Source of the DNA: Candidatus Avelusimicrobium vaccinum
GTDB lineage: Bacteria > Elusimicrobiota > Elusimicrobia > Elusimicrobiales > Elusimicrobiaceae
DNA: 36,885 nt
Assembly (NCBI GenBank): GCA_902794895.1
Contig: CADBIY010000015.1
Location: forward strand, 1-36,885
Direction of reading: 5' to 3'
In this document: piece by piece, positions 17,260 to 25,159 of the stretch
How positions within the stretch are numbered: the first letter of the stretch is position 1
Layout: every line of letters starts with the position of its first letter
Program-made: the position numbers and the translations under genes
The notes under the pieces: generated by a model
Database searches by the model: none
What the model saw: only the letters and a program-made list of their open reading frames with translations
What the model was told of the DNA's origin: nothing

Positions 17260-18165
17260 ATGAATCTAACGACGATTCTTTATGCGGTACTTGGAATAGT
17301 AGGCATCTTGGCAATTATTAGTTTGCTGGTGGTATGGTTTTGTATGCACGCCGCTAAAAAAGTATTACATCCGGTTTCTAAACGTAAACCTTTAGATGCT
17401 TGGCCGGACCAATTTGGCATTGCTTATGAGAATGTTACTTTTAAAACGGAAGATAAAGTGCAACTGAAAGGTTGGTTTATTCCTGCGGAAGAAGAATCGA
17501 ATAAAACTATCATTTTGATGCATGGTTGGGGAATGAACCGTTCCGATATTTTCAAGAACACACACTTTTTGCACGATTTGGGTTTTAACTTGTTCTATTT
17601 TGATTTTCGGGCGTTGGGTGAAAGTGGCGGAAAAACCAGTTCTATCGGTTATTTGGAACTGAAAGATATTCAGGCTGCGATTCGTTTTTTAAAAGAAACA
17701 CGCCCGCAATTTTGTGAAAAAATTGGTTTATATGGCTTGTCTATGGGCGGTATGGTAGCCCTGTGCGAAACTGCCCGCAATCCGGAAATTTCCTGCGTGG
17801 TTGCGGAGGCTTCTTATTATTCTTTCCGGCGGGTGGTATCCCGCTGGGCATGGGTACATCACCATATTCCGTACTTTCCCTTGCTACCGATTATTTTACA
17901 CTATATCCGTAAAAATTTGGGAGTTAATCCGGAGCGGTATAGTCCTAAATATAATATCCCTAAAATTGCTCCCCGGCCGGTATTTTTGATTCATGGACGG
18001 TATGATAACTTAGTGCCCGCTGCACAGGCAAAATTGCTTTACAAAAAAGCAGGAGATCCAAAAGAAATTTGGTTGGTTCCCGGTGCCAAACATAATAAAT
18101 GTGCGGAAGTCGGAGGCTTTGAATACAAACAAAAACTGGCTGATTTTTATCGGAAATATTTATAA
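17260..18165 (+). CDS. Membrane-anchored alpha/beta hydrolase (serine hydrolase)
   Basis: The 301-residue product has one N-terminal membrane helix (about 5-28) and then an alpha/beta-hydrolase domain. The oxyanion segment LMHGWGMNRSD is followed by the nucleophile elbow GLSMGG with Ser161, the acid in HGRYDNLVP and the histidine in GAKHNKC, giving a complete Ser-Asp-His triad. It resembles the Bem46/YqkD type of membrane-linked hydrolases of unknown substrate. The start lies two bases after the nnrD stop, with the ribosome binding site inside nnrD, so it ends the operon; a terminator follows the stop codon directly. Whether the domain faces the cytoplasm or periplasm is not clear. Confidence 0.9.
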   Translation: MNLTTILYAVLGIVGILAIISLLVVWFCMHAAKKVLHPVSKRKPLDAWPDQFGIAYENVTFKTEDKVQLKGWFIPAEEESNKTIILMHGWGMNRSDIFKNTHFLHDLGFNLFYFDFRALGESGGKTSSIGYLELKDIQAAIRFLKETRPQFCEKIGLYGLSMGGMVALCETARNPEISCVVAEASYYSFRRVVSRWAWVHHHIPYFPLLPIILHYIRKNLGVNPERYSPKYNIPKIAPRPVFLIHGRYDNLVPAAQAKLLYKKAGDPKEIWLVPGAKHNKCAEVGGFEYKQKLADFYRKYL

Positions 18166-18191
18166 AAAAGCCCGCTTTATGCGGGTTTTTT
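18166..18191 (+). terminator. Terminator-like hairpin between the hydrolase gene and gph
   Basis: CCCGC (18171-18175) pairs with GCGGG (18181-18185), loop TTTAT, flanked by an A run on the left and TTTTTT on the right that extend the stem. It sits only six bases before the gph start codon, so it may also affect gph translation. Confidence 0.8.
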
Positions 18192-18197
18192 CAAAAG

Positions 18198-18863
18198 ATG
18201 ATACAATTAATTATTTTTGATTTAGACGGAACATTATTAAACACATTGGACGATTTGGCCGCTGCGGCCAATGCCGCGTTATGCACGTGCGGATTTCCGA
18301 CACGCAGCCTGGAAGAAGTGCGGCAATTTGTGGGAAACGGCGTTGCTAAATTATTAGAACGCGCTTTGCCGGAAAAAGAAAAAACAGCAGAAAATTTAGC
18401 ACGTATAAAAAATGCTTTTTTTTCATACTATGATCAGCACTTATGGGATTATACGCACCCTTATGAAGGGATACAAGAGGTACTTACTGCACTGCAACGG
18501 CATCATATAAAATTAGCCGTTGCCTCTAATAAATACCAAGCGGCGGCAGAACGGCTGATAACCTATTTTTTCCCGGATATTTCCTTCGTTGCGGTGTTGG
18601 GACAACGGGAAAATATTCCCACGAAACCGAACCCTCAAATTGTTTTTGATATTTTCCGCATAACCGGGATAAATCCAAAAGATGTTTTATATGTTGGCGA
18701 CTCTGCGGTAGATATGCAGACGGCGCAAAATGCCGGGGTGCAAGCGTGTGGAGTAACTTGGGGATTTCGTTCGCGAAATGAACTGGCGAGTTGCCAACCG
18801 AACTATTTAATTAACGAGCCTTCACAACTTTTAGAGATACTAAACCAACGCATTCGCAATTAA
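18198..18863 (+). CDS. gph: Phosphoglycolate phosphatase-like HAD hydrolase
   Basis: The 221-residue protein is a HAD phosphatase: motif I IIFDLDGTLLNTL has nucleophile Asp8 and acid Asp10, motif II is in AVASNKY, and motif IV VLYVGDSAVDM precedes VTWGFRSRNEL, a segment typical of Gph. The helical cap lies at about residues 16-80. The likely substrate is 2-phosphoglycolate, for example from DNA repair, but close HAD relatives act on other phosphosugars. No ribosome binding site is visible: a terminator-like hairpin ends six bases before ATG. It converges on the glycerate kinase gene, and their 3' ends overlap by 24 bases. The overlap and shared three-carbon chemistry may be coincidental. Confidence 0.85.
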   Translation: MIQLIIFDLDGTLLNTLDDLAAAANAALCTCGFPTRSLEEVRQFVGNGVAKLLERALPEKEKTAENLARIKNAFFSYYDQHLWDYTHPYEGIQEVLTALQRHHIKLAVASNKYQAAAERLITYFFPDISFVAVLGQRENIPTKPNPQIVFDIFRITGINPKDVLYVGDSAVDMQTAQNAGVQACGVTWGFRSRNELASCQPNYLINEPSQLLEILNQRIRN

Positions 18864-19946
18864 ACGTAAATAACGGGTCGGATGCGTTTGGGCATCCCGT
18901 TCATTTTTGGAAAAATCGGTAAGGACGGCAATTTGCTGCGGAGCCAGCGGTTGTTTTTTAAGAGCATTTTCTTCAATCTGTCCGCAAATAAATAAGATGC
19001 GCTTTTTATATTTTTTCGCTAATTGTAATACTGCTAGCGGGGCTTTTCCGTAGAAAGTTTGCTTATCTAATTTTCCTTCACTTGTAATGATAAAATCGGC
19101 ATGACGGATTCGTTGTTCCAGCGGTGTATGCTGCATGAGGAAATCGGAACCTAACCAAAGTTCTGCACCAAAACAACCCGTCAGTCCGGCCCCGATGGCC
19201 CCAGCCGCCGCTGTGCTGGGTTGATGGGAAATAGAACGTTTTGTAGAGCGGAAAATAGCCCGTGCCCAACTAGCCATGGCTTTATCTAATAACTTCACTT
19301 GGTTTGCGTCGGCTCCTTTTTGCGGTCCAAAAATTTTGGCAGAACTTTTAGGCCCCAGCAACGGATTAGTAACATCTGCTACACCAATTATTTTTACGCC
19401 GCGGAATTTTTTTTGTAAAGGGGATAAATCTAATCGGCTGATTTGTAAAAGAGGTTGTGCTCCGAGAGGGATGACCTCGTTTTGGCGATTTTTTAGTATG
19501 GCTCCGCAAGCCTGTGCCATACCGGCCCCGCCGTCATTACAGGCCACTCCGCCTAATCCCACATAAATTGTTTTCGCCCCGGCCTTTACGGCTTTATGGA
19601 GCATTTGGCCAACTCCATAGGAAGAAGCATGTAATACATCTAATTTGTTTTTAGGGGTATTTCCTAACCCGCATATTTTGGCGGTTTCCAGCACAGCAAT
19701 TTTTTTTTCGGGCAAAAATAAAAAAGGAACGCGGTGATTTTGCAGGAAGGCATCTTTGGCCACACCGTATTTTCGCCGGGCTTGCGGATAAAGAGAAGCG
19801 AAAAATTCTAAGAAACCGTCTCCCCCATCACTTAAACAGAAACTTTGGACGGTATGTTTTTTTTGTAATACAGGCTGAATGGCACGCACAAAATCTACTG
19901 CGCTTAACGAACCTTTTAACGTATTAGGTGCCAGTAAAATCCGCAT
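18840..19946 (-). CDS. Glycerate kinase (GckA/GlxK type I family)
   Basis: The 368-residue protein phosphorylates D-glycerate with ATP. It starts MRILLAPNTLKGSLSA, followed by LSDGGDGFLEFF, VGLGGVACNDGGAGM, ADVTNPLLG, GPQKGA and FIITSEGKLDKQTFYGKAPLAV, the diagnostic order of the bacterial glycerate kinase family (most members give 2-phosphoglycerate). ATG 19946 is chosen because it overlaps the stop of the upstream barrel-protein gene by one base (TAATG); a start at 19958 would add four residues. The 3' end overlaps the convergent gph gene by 24 bases. Co-transcription with the secreted barrel protein gives no obvious functional link. Confidence 0.92.
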   Translation of the reverse strand: MRILLAPNTLKGSLSAVDFVRAIQPVLQKKHTVQSFCLSDGGDGFLEFFASLYPQARRKYGVAKDAFLQNHRVPFLFLPEKKIAVLETAKICGLGNTPKNKLDVLHASSYGVGQMLHKAVKAGAKTIYVGLGGVACNDGGAGMAQACGAILKNRQNEVIPLGAQPLLQISRLDLSPLQKKFRGVKIIGVADVTNPLLGPKSSAKIFGPQKGADANQVKLLDKAMASWARAIFRSTKRSISHQPSTAAAGAIGAGLTGCFGAELWLGSDFLMQHTPLEQRIRHADFIITSEGKLDKQTFYGKAPLAVLQLAKKYKKRILFICGQIEENALKKQPLAPQQIAVLTDFSKNERDAQTHPTRYLRLIANALV

Positions 19947-21250
19947 TAGAATTTCCAACTGAGTTGGGCTTGGATAACGGTATTAGAAGAAGCCGATTTT
20001 TTTAATTCATCCTGGCGGGAAGCAAATACTTGACGTACTTCTAGCCCGATCATTAAATCATCCACCCACGTTTCTACACCGACGCCTGCCGCTCCGGCAA
20101 AACCGTTAGATTTAATGGTATGGCTGGCACGTTCTCCCCGGTAGTTCAGGGAAAGCATTTCATAGGAAGCGGACCCCGTTAAATAAAAAGCAAACCGGTC
20201 TTTCGGGTTAATATAATAATGCGCCGCCGCACCGAAAGAAAGTATTTGCCCATTGGTTGAAACGGTTGGATCCGGATACTTGGCCGGGTCGGCTTGCACA
20301 ACGGGATCATAATCCGTAAAAGAATGGTTGGGGATATTCCCAATGGCGGCCGTGGGCCCTAACCAAAGACGGCTTTCTTTAATCCGCCATAAAAATTTAC
20401 CGGATACTAATACACTGGTTCCGCCTACATCCAAAGCATCTTGTTTCTCGGAAACGGCGGAATTATCTAAGGTTAAATCCAGCGGCATAGCCCCGGCTTG
20501 AATGGAAAAATATTTAGAATAATTTTTTTCAATATGTTTGACGGGCTCCGTTTTTTTGGGAGACTGTTTTGCATTTTTGGCTTGTAATTCTTTTTTGGCT
20601 TGCGCTGCATATTCCTGTTGGGATACGGCACCCGTTTTTACATTTTTCAAGAAGGCTTCTTCCTCACTCATGGGGCGGGGTGCGGCTTGAATCGCGGGTT
20701 GGGCTTGCGGTGTTTGTACCTGTCCGTTGACAACGGTTGCATTTTGGGCATTAAAGACTTGGTTGATATCCGCATCAAAGTTAAGACCGCCTGCGGCTTC
20801 TACCGTTTTAGGGGTACCGGCCGGTATGACTGCTGTCGCTGCGGCTATGGCTTTTTGCTCTTCTATTTTTTGTTCTACGAATTCTTGTTGTGCATTTTGG
20901 CCGCGGTTATAATCATAGGCTTCAATGGAAACGACTTGCGGAACGTCCACATTCACGGTGGTTCCGTCATCAGTTTGTAATTTGATATTAAATTCGTCCA
21001 TGTCCAAAATGATACCGACTAATTGGGAACCGCCTTTTAAAATCAAACGGTGTTTATCCGGTAAAATTTCTTCAATTTCGCGTTGATTGAGGGTGATATT
21101 CCCGTAAGAAGTGGCTAAATTTAAGGTATATTCGGTTTGGGATAAAATAGAACCGCTGACTAAGGAGCCGTCTTTCATTTTAAGTGTTTCGGCCGTCGCG
21201 GGGAACGAAAGGAAAAATAAAAATAAGAAAAGAATGAATGGTTTCTTCAT
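19946..21250 (-). CDS. Secreted protein with two Sm-like repeats and a C-terminal outer-membrane barrel-like domain
   Basis: I do not recognise this 434-residue family. It has a signal peptide (1-20, cleavage after ATA). Residues about 21-64 and 65-110 look like two copies of a small beta-rich unit, each opening with a KMKDGSLVSGSI or LKGGSQLVGII strand and continuing into DEFNIKL-type strands; this resembles Sm-like (LSm) folds. A Gln/Ala/Glu-rich linker (about 112-245) follows, then roughly 180 residues of alternating beta strands ending in LSWKF, with a C-terminal Phe as in outer-membrane beta barrels. The combination suggests a barrel with a periplasmic Sm-like head. No clear promoter was found; a strong hairpin ends 28 bases upstream. 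It is coupled to glycerate kinase. Confidence 0.75.
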   Translation of the reverse strand: MKKPFILFLFLFFLSFPATAETLKMKDGSLVSGSILSQTEYTLNLATSYGNITLNQREIEEILPDKHRLILKGGSQLVGIILDMDEFNIKLQTDDGTTVNVDVPQVVSIEAYDYNRGQNAQQEFVEQKIEEQKAIAAATAVIPAGTPKTVEAAGGLNFDADINQVFNAQNATVVNGQVQTPQAQPAIQAAPRPMSEEEAFLKNVKTGAVSQQEYAAQAKKELQAKNAKQSPKKTEPVKHIEKNYSKYFSIQAGAMPLDLTLDNSAVSEKQDALDVGGTSVLVSGKFLWRIKESRLWLGPTAAIGNIPNHSFTDYDPVVQADPAKYPDPTVSTNGQILSFGAAAHYYINPKDRFAFYLTGSASYEMLSLNYRGERASHTIKSNGFAGAAGVGVETWVDDLMIGLEVRQVFASRQDELKKSASSNTVIQAQLSWKF

Positions 21251-21277
21251 AGTTTACTTCAAAAATGTGAAAATTGA

Positions 21278-21308
21278 AAAGCGGTACGCATTATTTGCGT
21301 ACCGCTTT
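21278..21308 (-). terminator. Strong hairpin terminator after the Cys-cluster membrane protein gene
   Basis: A perfect 13-bp stem (21278-21290 with 21296-21308) and 5-base loop begin four bases after the stop codon at 21312, with TTTTCAATTTT following on the minus strand. It separates this gene from the barrel-protein gene. Confidence 0.8.
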
Positions 21309-21311
21309 AAA

Positions 21312-21638
21312 TTATTTAGTTTCTTCTTGTGCAGCAGGTGCTTCTTGCGTAGAGCAGCAGCACGGAGCCACTGCTTGTTTAATTTTGCGAAGCACTTTGA
21401 GTATTTTGGCTACCGTTAAAAATCCTACGGCTAATGCCAAATCACTGAATACATAATAGGCCACCATAGCCCACATTTCAGCCCCGGTAATGGTGGGGTG
21501 TCTGAAAATGACCACCGCTTGATAAATGGCATAGCAGAAAGCGAGGTAAAAAAGTCCTAAAAATAGGAAATATAAACCTCTCAAGCACAACCAGTTATGC
21601 GGAAACCATTTTGCATATTTGCAGCAACATTTAGACAT
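21312..21638 (-). CDS. Small membrane protein with cysteine clusters at both ends, unknown function
   Basis: The 108-residue product begins MSKCCCKYAKW and ends near APCCCSTQEAP, so three adjacent cysteines occur at each end. Between them are hydrophobic segments at about 20-44 and 55-80, predicting two membrane passes with both ends on the same side, plausibly the cytoplasm. I do not recognise a family. The start is well supported: AAAAGGAGTG lies just upstream, and an extended -10 promoter sits at 21684-21692. It has its own promoter and its own terminator, so it is a single-gene unit. The cysteines could bind metal or form disulfides; that is speculation. Confidence 0.75.
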   Translation of the reverse strand: MSKCCCKYAKWFPHNWLCLRGLYFLFLGLFYLAFCYAIYQAVVIFRHPTITGAEMWAMVAYYVFSDLALAVGFLTVAKILKVLRKIKQAVAPCCCSTQEAPAAQEETK

Positions 21639-21683
21639 AGTTTCACTCCTTTTCCAAATAGGGCGCTAAACCCTTATACTTTT

Positions 21684-21692
21684 ATTGTATCA
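21684..21692 (-). promoter_or_regulatory. Extended -10 promoter (TGATACAAT) of the Cys-cluster membrane protein gene
   Basis: Minus strand TGA plus TACAAT, 46 bases upstream of ATG 21638. It lies just after the recN stop codon. Confidence 0.5.
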
Positions 21693-21717
21693 AAACAAAG
21701 CCTAAAACGGGTAAATT

Positions 21718-23385
21718 TTAGAGATTACGGTGCTTGCGTGCCGTTTGCAGTAATTCTTGCGCGTGGCTATAGGCGGCGGACTGTTTATTCGAATTTCCGC
21801 CAAGCATGCGGGCAATTTCCTGCGTGAGAGGTTCGCCGTCCAGCGGGGTAATATGTACCTGCGTGGTATTGTGAACGGCTTGCTTTTGCACATGGAAATT
21901 ATGATCTGCATAGGCTGCCACTTGCGCCAAATGTGTAACGCAGAGTACTTGGCGGCCTTGGGCCGCCTGAACTAATTTTTGCCCCACCAGTAGTCCCGTT
22001 TCTCCGCCGATCCCGGCATCTACTTCATCAAATACCATGACCGGTACTGTGGGAGCAAGTACTGTTTTTAACCCTAACATCACACGGGAGATTTCACCGC
22101 CGGATGCAATGTTTTTAAGCGGGCGCAAGGCTTGCCCGGGATTTGGGGAGAATAAGAATTCCACTTTATCTGCCCCGTTTGGGCCCATACTTTCTTCATC
22201 CATTTCTACGGATACGGAAAATTTAATTTGGTTGAAACCCAACGGACGGATTTGCTCGGTAATGAGTGCCGCCAGTTTTTGGGAGGCTTTCATACGTTTA
22301 TCATGGAGGGCGCGCGCGGATTGCAGTAAATCACTTTGTACGTGAGCCAGTTCGTTTTGTAAATCTTGCTCTTGTTCTTCGGCATGTTGTAAATGTTGGA
22401 TTTTTGTTTTTAATTCTTGTGCCGTGCGTAACACGTCGGTCAGTTCCGGGCCGTATTTGGCTTTTAAACGTTTTAGTTTTTCGTGGCGCTCCAGCATTTT
22501 ATCCAAAGCATCCGGTTGCAAATCAAAATCATCTTTATAAGATCCTAATGTGGCCGAGGCATCTTCCAGCGCGGTTAACGCATTTTTAAGTTCATCACAA
22601 ACACTGGTTAAATTGCCGTCCAGTGCTTCCATGCTTTCCAGTAATTTGACGGCTTTGGCCGTACGTGCAGTAGCGGAATTTTCCGCATTGTAAAGTTGCT
22701 CATACGCATTTTCCGCCAGTTCTAAAAGTCGGCCTGCGTGTTTCAGTTTCGGTAAATTTTGCTCCAATTGCAATTCTTCATCTTGGGAAGGATGTGCATG
22801 CTCAATTTCCTGTAATTGATAGGAATATAAGTCTAATAAACGGTTTTTTTCCTGCTCGCTTAAACGGAGCGCTTCCAAGCGGGCACGCAATGTTTGGGCA
22901 TGCTTATAAAGTTGTTGAAACTGATCCACCTGTTTATCTAGCCGGGCAAACTGATCCAGTAACGTTAAGTGAACGCTAGAATGAAGTAAACTCTGGTGGT
23001 CATGTTGTCCGTGAAAATCTACAAGAAGTTGGCCTAGTTTTGATAAGGAAGCAACTGTTATCGGTCGACCGTCCAGGTATGCTTTGCCTTTGCCTTTACG
23101 GTCCAGTTCCCGCCGTAAAGTGAAGACATCTCCGGTGATTTGATATTCCTGGCGAAGCGGTTGAGCAAGGACGTCGCTTGTAAAAGTAGCGGACACTTTT
23201 AGCCGGTCGGCACCGTCTTTAATCAAAGAAACATCCCCGCGGGCTCCCAATGTAAATCCAAGAGCCTCAATGACAATGGATTTTCCGGCCCCGGTTTCCC
23301 CGGAAAAAACGGAAAGTCCTTCCCCAAAAGTTAGGGTAAGTTGGGAGATAATGGCAAAGTTTTCAATCGTTAATTCGTTTAACAT
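21718..23385 (-). CDS. recN: DNA repair protein RecN
   Basis: RecN is an SMC-like ATPase that helps repair double-strand breaks. The 555-residue protein has an N-terminal Walker A GETGAGKS (29-36), the LVDFHGQHDHQSLL segment, a long coiled-coil region (about 150-370), the ABC signature IASGGEISRVMLGLK and Walker B VMVFDEVDAGIGG, ending with THLAQVAAYADHN. ATG 23385 is chosen because GGGGAG lies upstream and because it overlaps the nadK stop by seven bases; an in-frame TTG at 23400 would swallow that ribosome binding site. The nadK-recN order is common in bacteria. Confidence 0.97.
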   Translation of the reverse strand: MLNELTIENFAIISQLTLTFGEGLSVFSGETGAGKSIVIEALGFTLGARGDVSLIKDGADRLKVSATFTSDVLAQPLRQEYQITGDVFTLRRELDRKGKGKAYLDGRPITVASLSKLGQLLVDFHGQHDHQSLLHSSVHLTLLDQFARLDKQVDQFQQLYKHAQTLRARLEALRLSEQEKNRLLDLYSYQLQEIEHAHPSQDEELQLEQNLPKLKHAGRLLELAENAYEQLYNAENSATARTAKAVKLLESMEALDGNLTSVCDELKNALTALEDASATLGSYKDDFDLQPDALDKMLERHEKLKRLKAKYGPELTDVLRTAQELKTKIQHLQHAEEQEQDLQNELAHVQSDLLQSARALHDKRMKASQKLAALITEQIRPLGFNQIKFSVSVEMDEESMGPNGADKVEFLFSPNPGQALRPLKNIASGGEISRVMLGLKTVLAPTVPVMVFDEVDAGIGGETGLLVGQKLVQAAQGRQVLCVTHLAQVAAYADHNFHVQKQAVHNTTQVHITPLDGEPLTQEIARMLGGNSNKQSAAYSHAQELLQTARKHRNL

Positions 23386-24212
23386 GTGCGTTCTCCCCAA
23401 TTCAATTTACGGTTCAGTACGGTAAAAAAATCTCGCCTTGGAGGACATACTAGCAAGGCGGGGTGTTTGAAAATTTGAATTTCCAGTCTCGCGCCCGGTT
23501 CTAATGATAAATTGGTTTGCCCGTCTAGCGAGAGCAGTGCCCGGTCTTCGGCATAGTCTAAGACGGGGGTTAATTGTAATTTGCCATCAGCCGGTAGTAC
23601 CAACGGGCGTTGATGTAACGAATGCGGACAAATGGGAGTAACAACAAAAACATGGACGGAAGGTTCTACAATGGGTCCGCCTGCCGCAAGCGAGTAAGCC
23701 GTAGATCCGGTAGGGGTAGAAATAATAACCCCATCCCCGTAATAGGGGGGAATTTTGGTATCGTTCCAAGCGGCAGATACCATTAAGGTGCGCGGAGCGG
23801 CGGCCCGCAAAATACAGTCGTTAAACGCAGTAAAAAATTGAGAAGATTTCCCGGGGAGGAATAATTTTACTTGCAACATGGGACGTTGTTGGATGGTGCA
23901 GGATCCCTCCAAAAATTGCGCTAACGTAGCACAAGCATCCTCTTTTTCGCAGGCTGCCAAAAAACCCAACGTACCGCAATTAATACCAAAGACCGGGATT
24001 TGATGAGGTGCCGCATACCGCATGCATTTTAGAAGCGTGCCGTCTCCCCCCAGGCTAATGAGCAAGCCGACCGGATCCCACGTCTTAAAATCATTGAACG
24101 AAGTGATAATCTGTGCATTACAATTGTAGGAATACAGATGATTTTTCACTTTTTCCGCGAGGGGCCTGTTTGTTTCTTTGGCCAAAAAAATAATTGCTTG
24201 CGAAATTTTCAT
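23379..24212 (-). CDS. nadK: NAD kinase
   Basis: NadK phosphorylates NAD+ to NADP+. The 277 residues contain the GGDGTLLKCMRYA motif near 55, the INCGTLGFLA segment, the catalytic and substrate-binding DGVIISTPTGSTAYSLAAGGPIV and the VTPICPHSLHQRPLVLP motif, all canonical. There is no ribosome binding site before ATG 24212; instead a TGCTACAAT box ends six bases from the start codon, so the message may be leaderless. The 3' end overlaps recN. It is divergent from nifU, with both promoters in a 93-base gap. Confidence 0.96.
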   Translation of the reverse strand: MKISQAIIFLAKETNRPLAEKVKNHLYSYNCNAQIITSFNDFKTWDPVGLLISLGGDGTLLKCMRYAAPHQIPVFGINCGTLGFLAACEKEDACATLAQFLEGSCTIQQRPMLQVKLFLPGKSSQFFTAFNDCILRAAAPRTLMVSAAWNDTKIPPYYGDGVIISTPTGSTAYSLAAGGPIVEPSVHVFVVTPICPHSLHQRPLVLPADGKLQLTPVLDYAEDRALLSLDGQTNLSLEPGARLEIQIFKHPALLVCPPRRDFFTVLNRKLNWGERTC

Positions 24213-24218
24213 ATTTAC

Positions 24219-24227
24219 ATTGTAGCA
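24219..24227 (-). promoter_or_regulatory. Extended -10 promoter (TGCTACAAT) of nadK, placing +1 at the start codon
   Basis: Minus strand TACAAT (24224-24219) followed by six bases and ATG 24212. Same geometry as at mutS. Confidence 0.5.
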
Positions 24228-24277
24228 ATTTGCAACCTGGGGGGATAGGTGTTACTGATTCGTTCATTTTGGGGAAA

Positions 24278-24286
24278 TGATATAAT
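24278..24286 (+). promoter_or_regulatory. Extended -10 promoter (TGATATAAT) of nifU
   Basis: TGA plus a perfect TATAAT, then an AAGGAG ribosome binding site at 24293-24298 and ATG 24306. No clear -35. Confidence 0.6.
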
Positions 24287-24305
24287 ATAAATAAGGAGAT
24301 TTCGT

Positions 24306-25157
24306 ATGTGGGATTATACAGATAAAGTAATGGATCATTTTAAAAACCCGCGCAATGTAGGAAGTATTGAACAAGCAGACGGTACCGGGCAGGTAGGAAG
24401 CCTGGTTTGCGGGGATGCACTGCGTTTAACGATTAAAGTAAATAAAGAAACAGACGTGATTGAAGATGCAAAATTTGAAACATTCGGTTGTGCCAGTGCG
24501 ATTGCCTCTTCCTCTATTTTAACGGAAATGGTGAAAGGAAAAACCATTGCCGAGGCTTCTAAAATTACCAATCAGGATATTGCAGATGCATTGGGTAGTT
24601 TGCCGGCTGAAAAAATGCATTGTTCGGTCATGGGTATGGAAGCGTTGGAGGCGGCGGTAAAAAGTTACCGCGAAGGCGGCAAACCGGTTATTTTTGAACA
24701 GGAAGCGGAAAAAATTGTTTGCCATTGTTTTAATGTTTCCGAGGAAGCCATTATTAAAGCCATCCGTACCAACCATTTAACTACAGTGGAAGATGTTACC
24801 CATTTTACTAAAGCCGGTGGGGCATGCGGTAAATGCAGGGGTGAAATCCAACAAATTTTAGATAAAGTAAATAATGCGGCCTCGTGCCCGGTTCCAACGG
24901 CTTTAAAACCGTTTAATGAAATGACGTTGGTGGAGAAAATCCGCAAAATTGAAAAAGTATTAGAAGATGAAATCCGCCCGAAACTGAATATGGACGGGGG
25001 GTCGGCCGAACTCGTTGATTTTGACGGCAAGGTCGTCAAAGTCCGTCTGGTGGGGATGTGCAGCGGATGTGCGGGTGCGCAAGGAACTTTAAAAAATTTT
25101 ATTGAGAAAGTTATTCAAGACAAAGTATCCGCTGATTTAACGGTAGAACAGGCGTAA
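24306..25157 (+). CDS. nifU: Fe-S cluster assembly scaffold NifU (three-domain type)
   Basis: NifU builds Fe-S clusters on a scaffold using sulfur from NifS and passes them on. All three domains are present in 283 residues: an IscU-like N-terminus with Cys35, Asp37, Cys62 and Cys106; a central [2Fe-2S] BFD-like domain with CHCF and CGKC; and a C-terminal Nfu domain with CSGC. The Cys numbering matches classical NifU. The start has a good AAGGAG. It lies two bases upstream of nifS. No nitrogenase or other nif gene is in the window, so I infer a general housekeeping role, as in several anaerobes and epsilonproteobacteria. Confidence 0.95.
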   Translation: MWDYTDKVMDHFKNPRNVGSIEQADGTGQVGSLVCGDALRLTIKVNKETDVIEDAKFETFGCASAIASSSILTEMVKGKTIAEASKITNQDIADALGSLPAEKMHCSVMGMEALEAAVKSYREGGKPVIFEQEAEKIVCHCFNVSEEAIIKAIRTNHLTTVEDVTHFTKAGGACGKCRGEIQQILDKVNNAASCPVPTALKPFNEMTLVEKIRKIEKVLEDEIRPKLNMDGGSAELVDFDGKVVKVRLVGMCSGCAGAQGTLKNFIEKVIQDKVSADLTVEQA

Positions 25158-25159
25158 TT

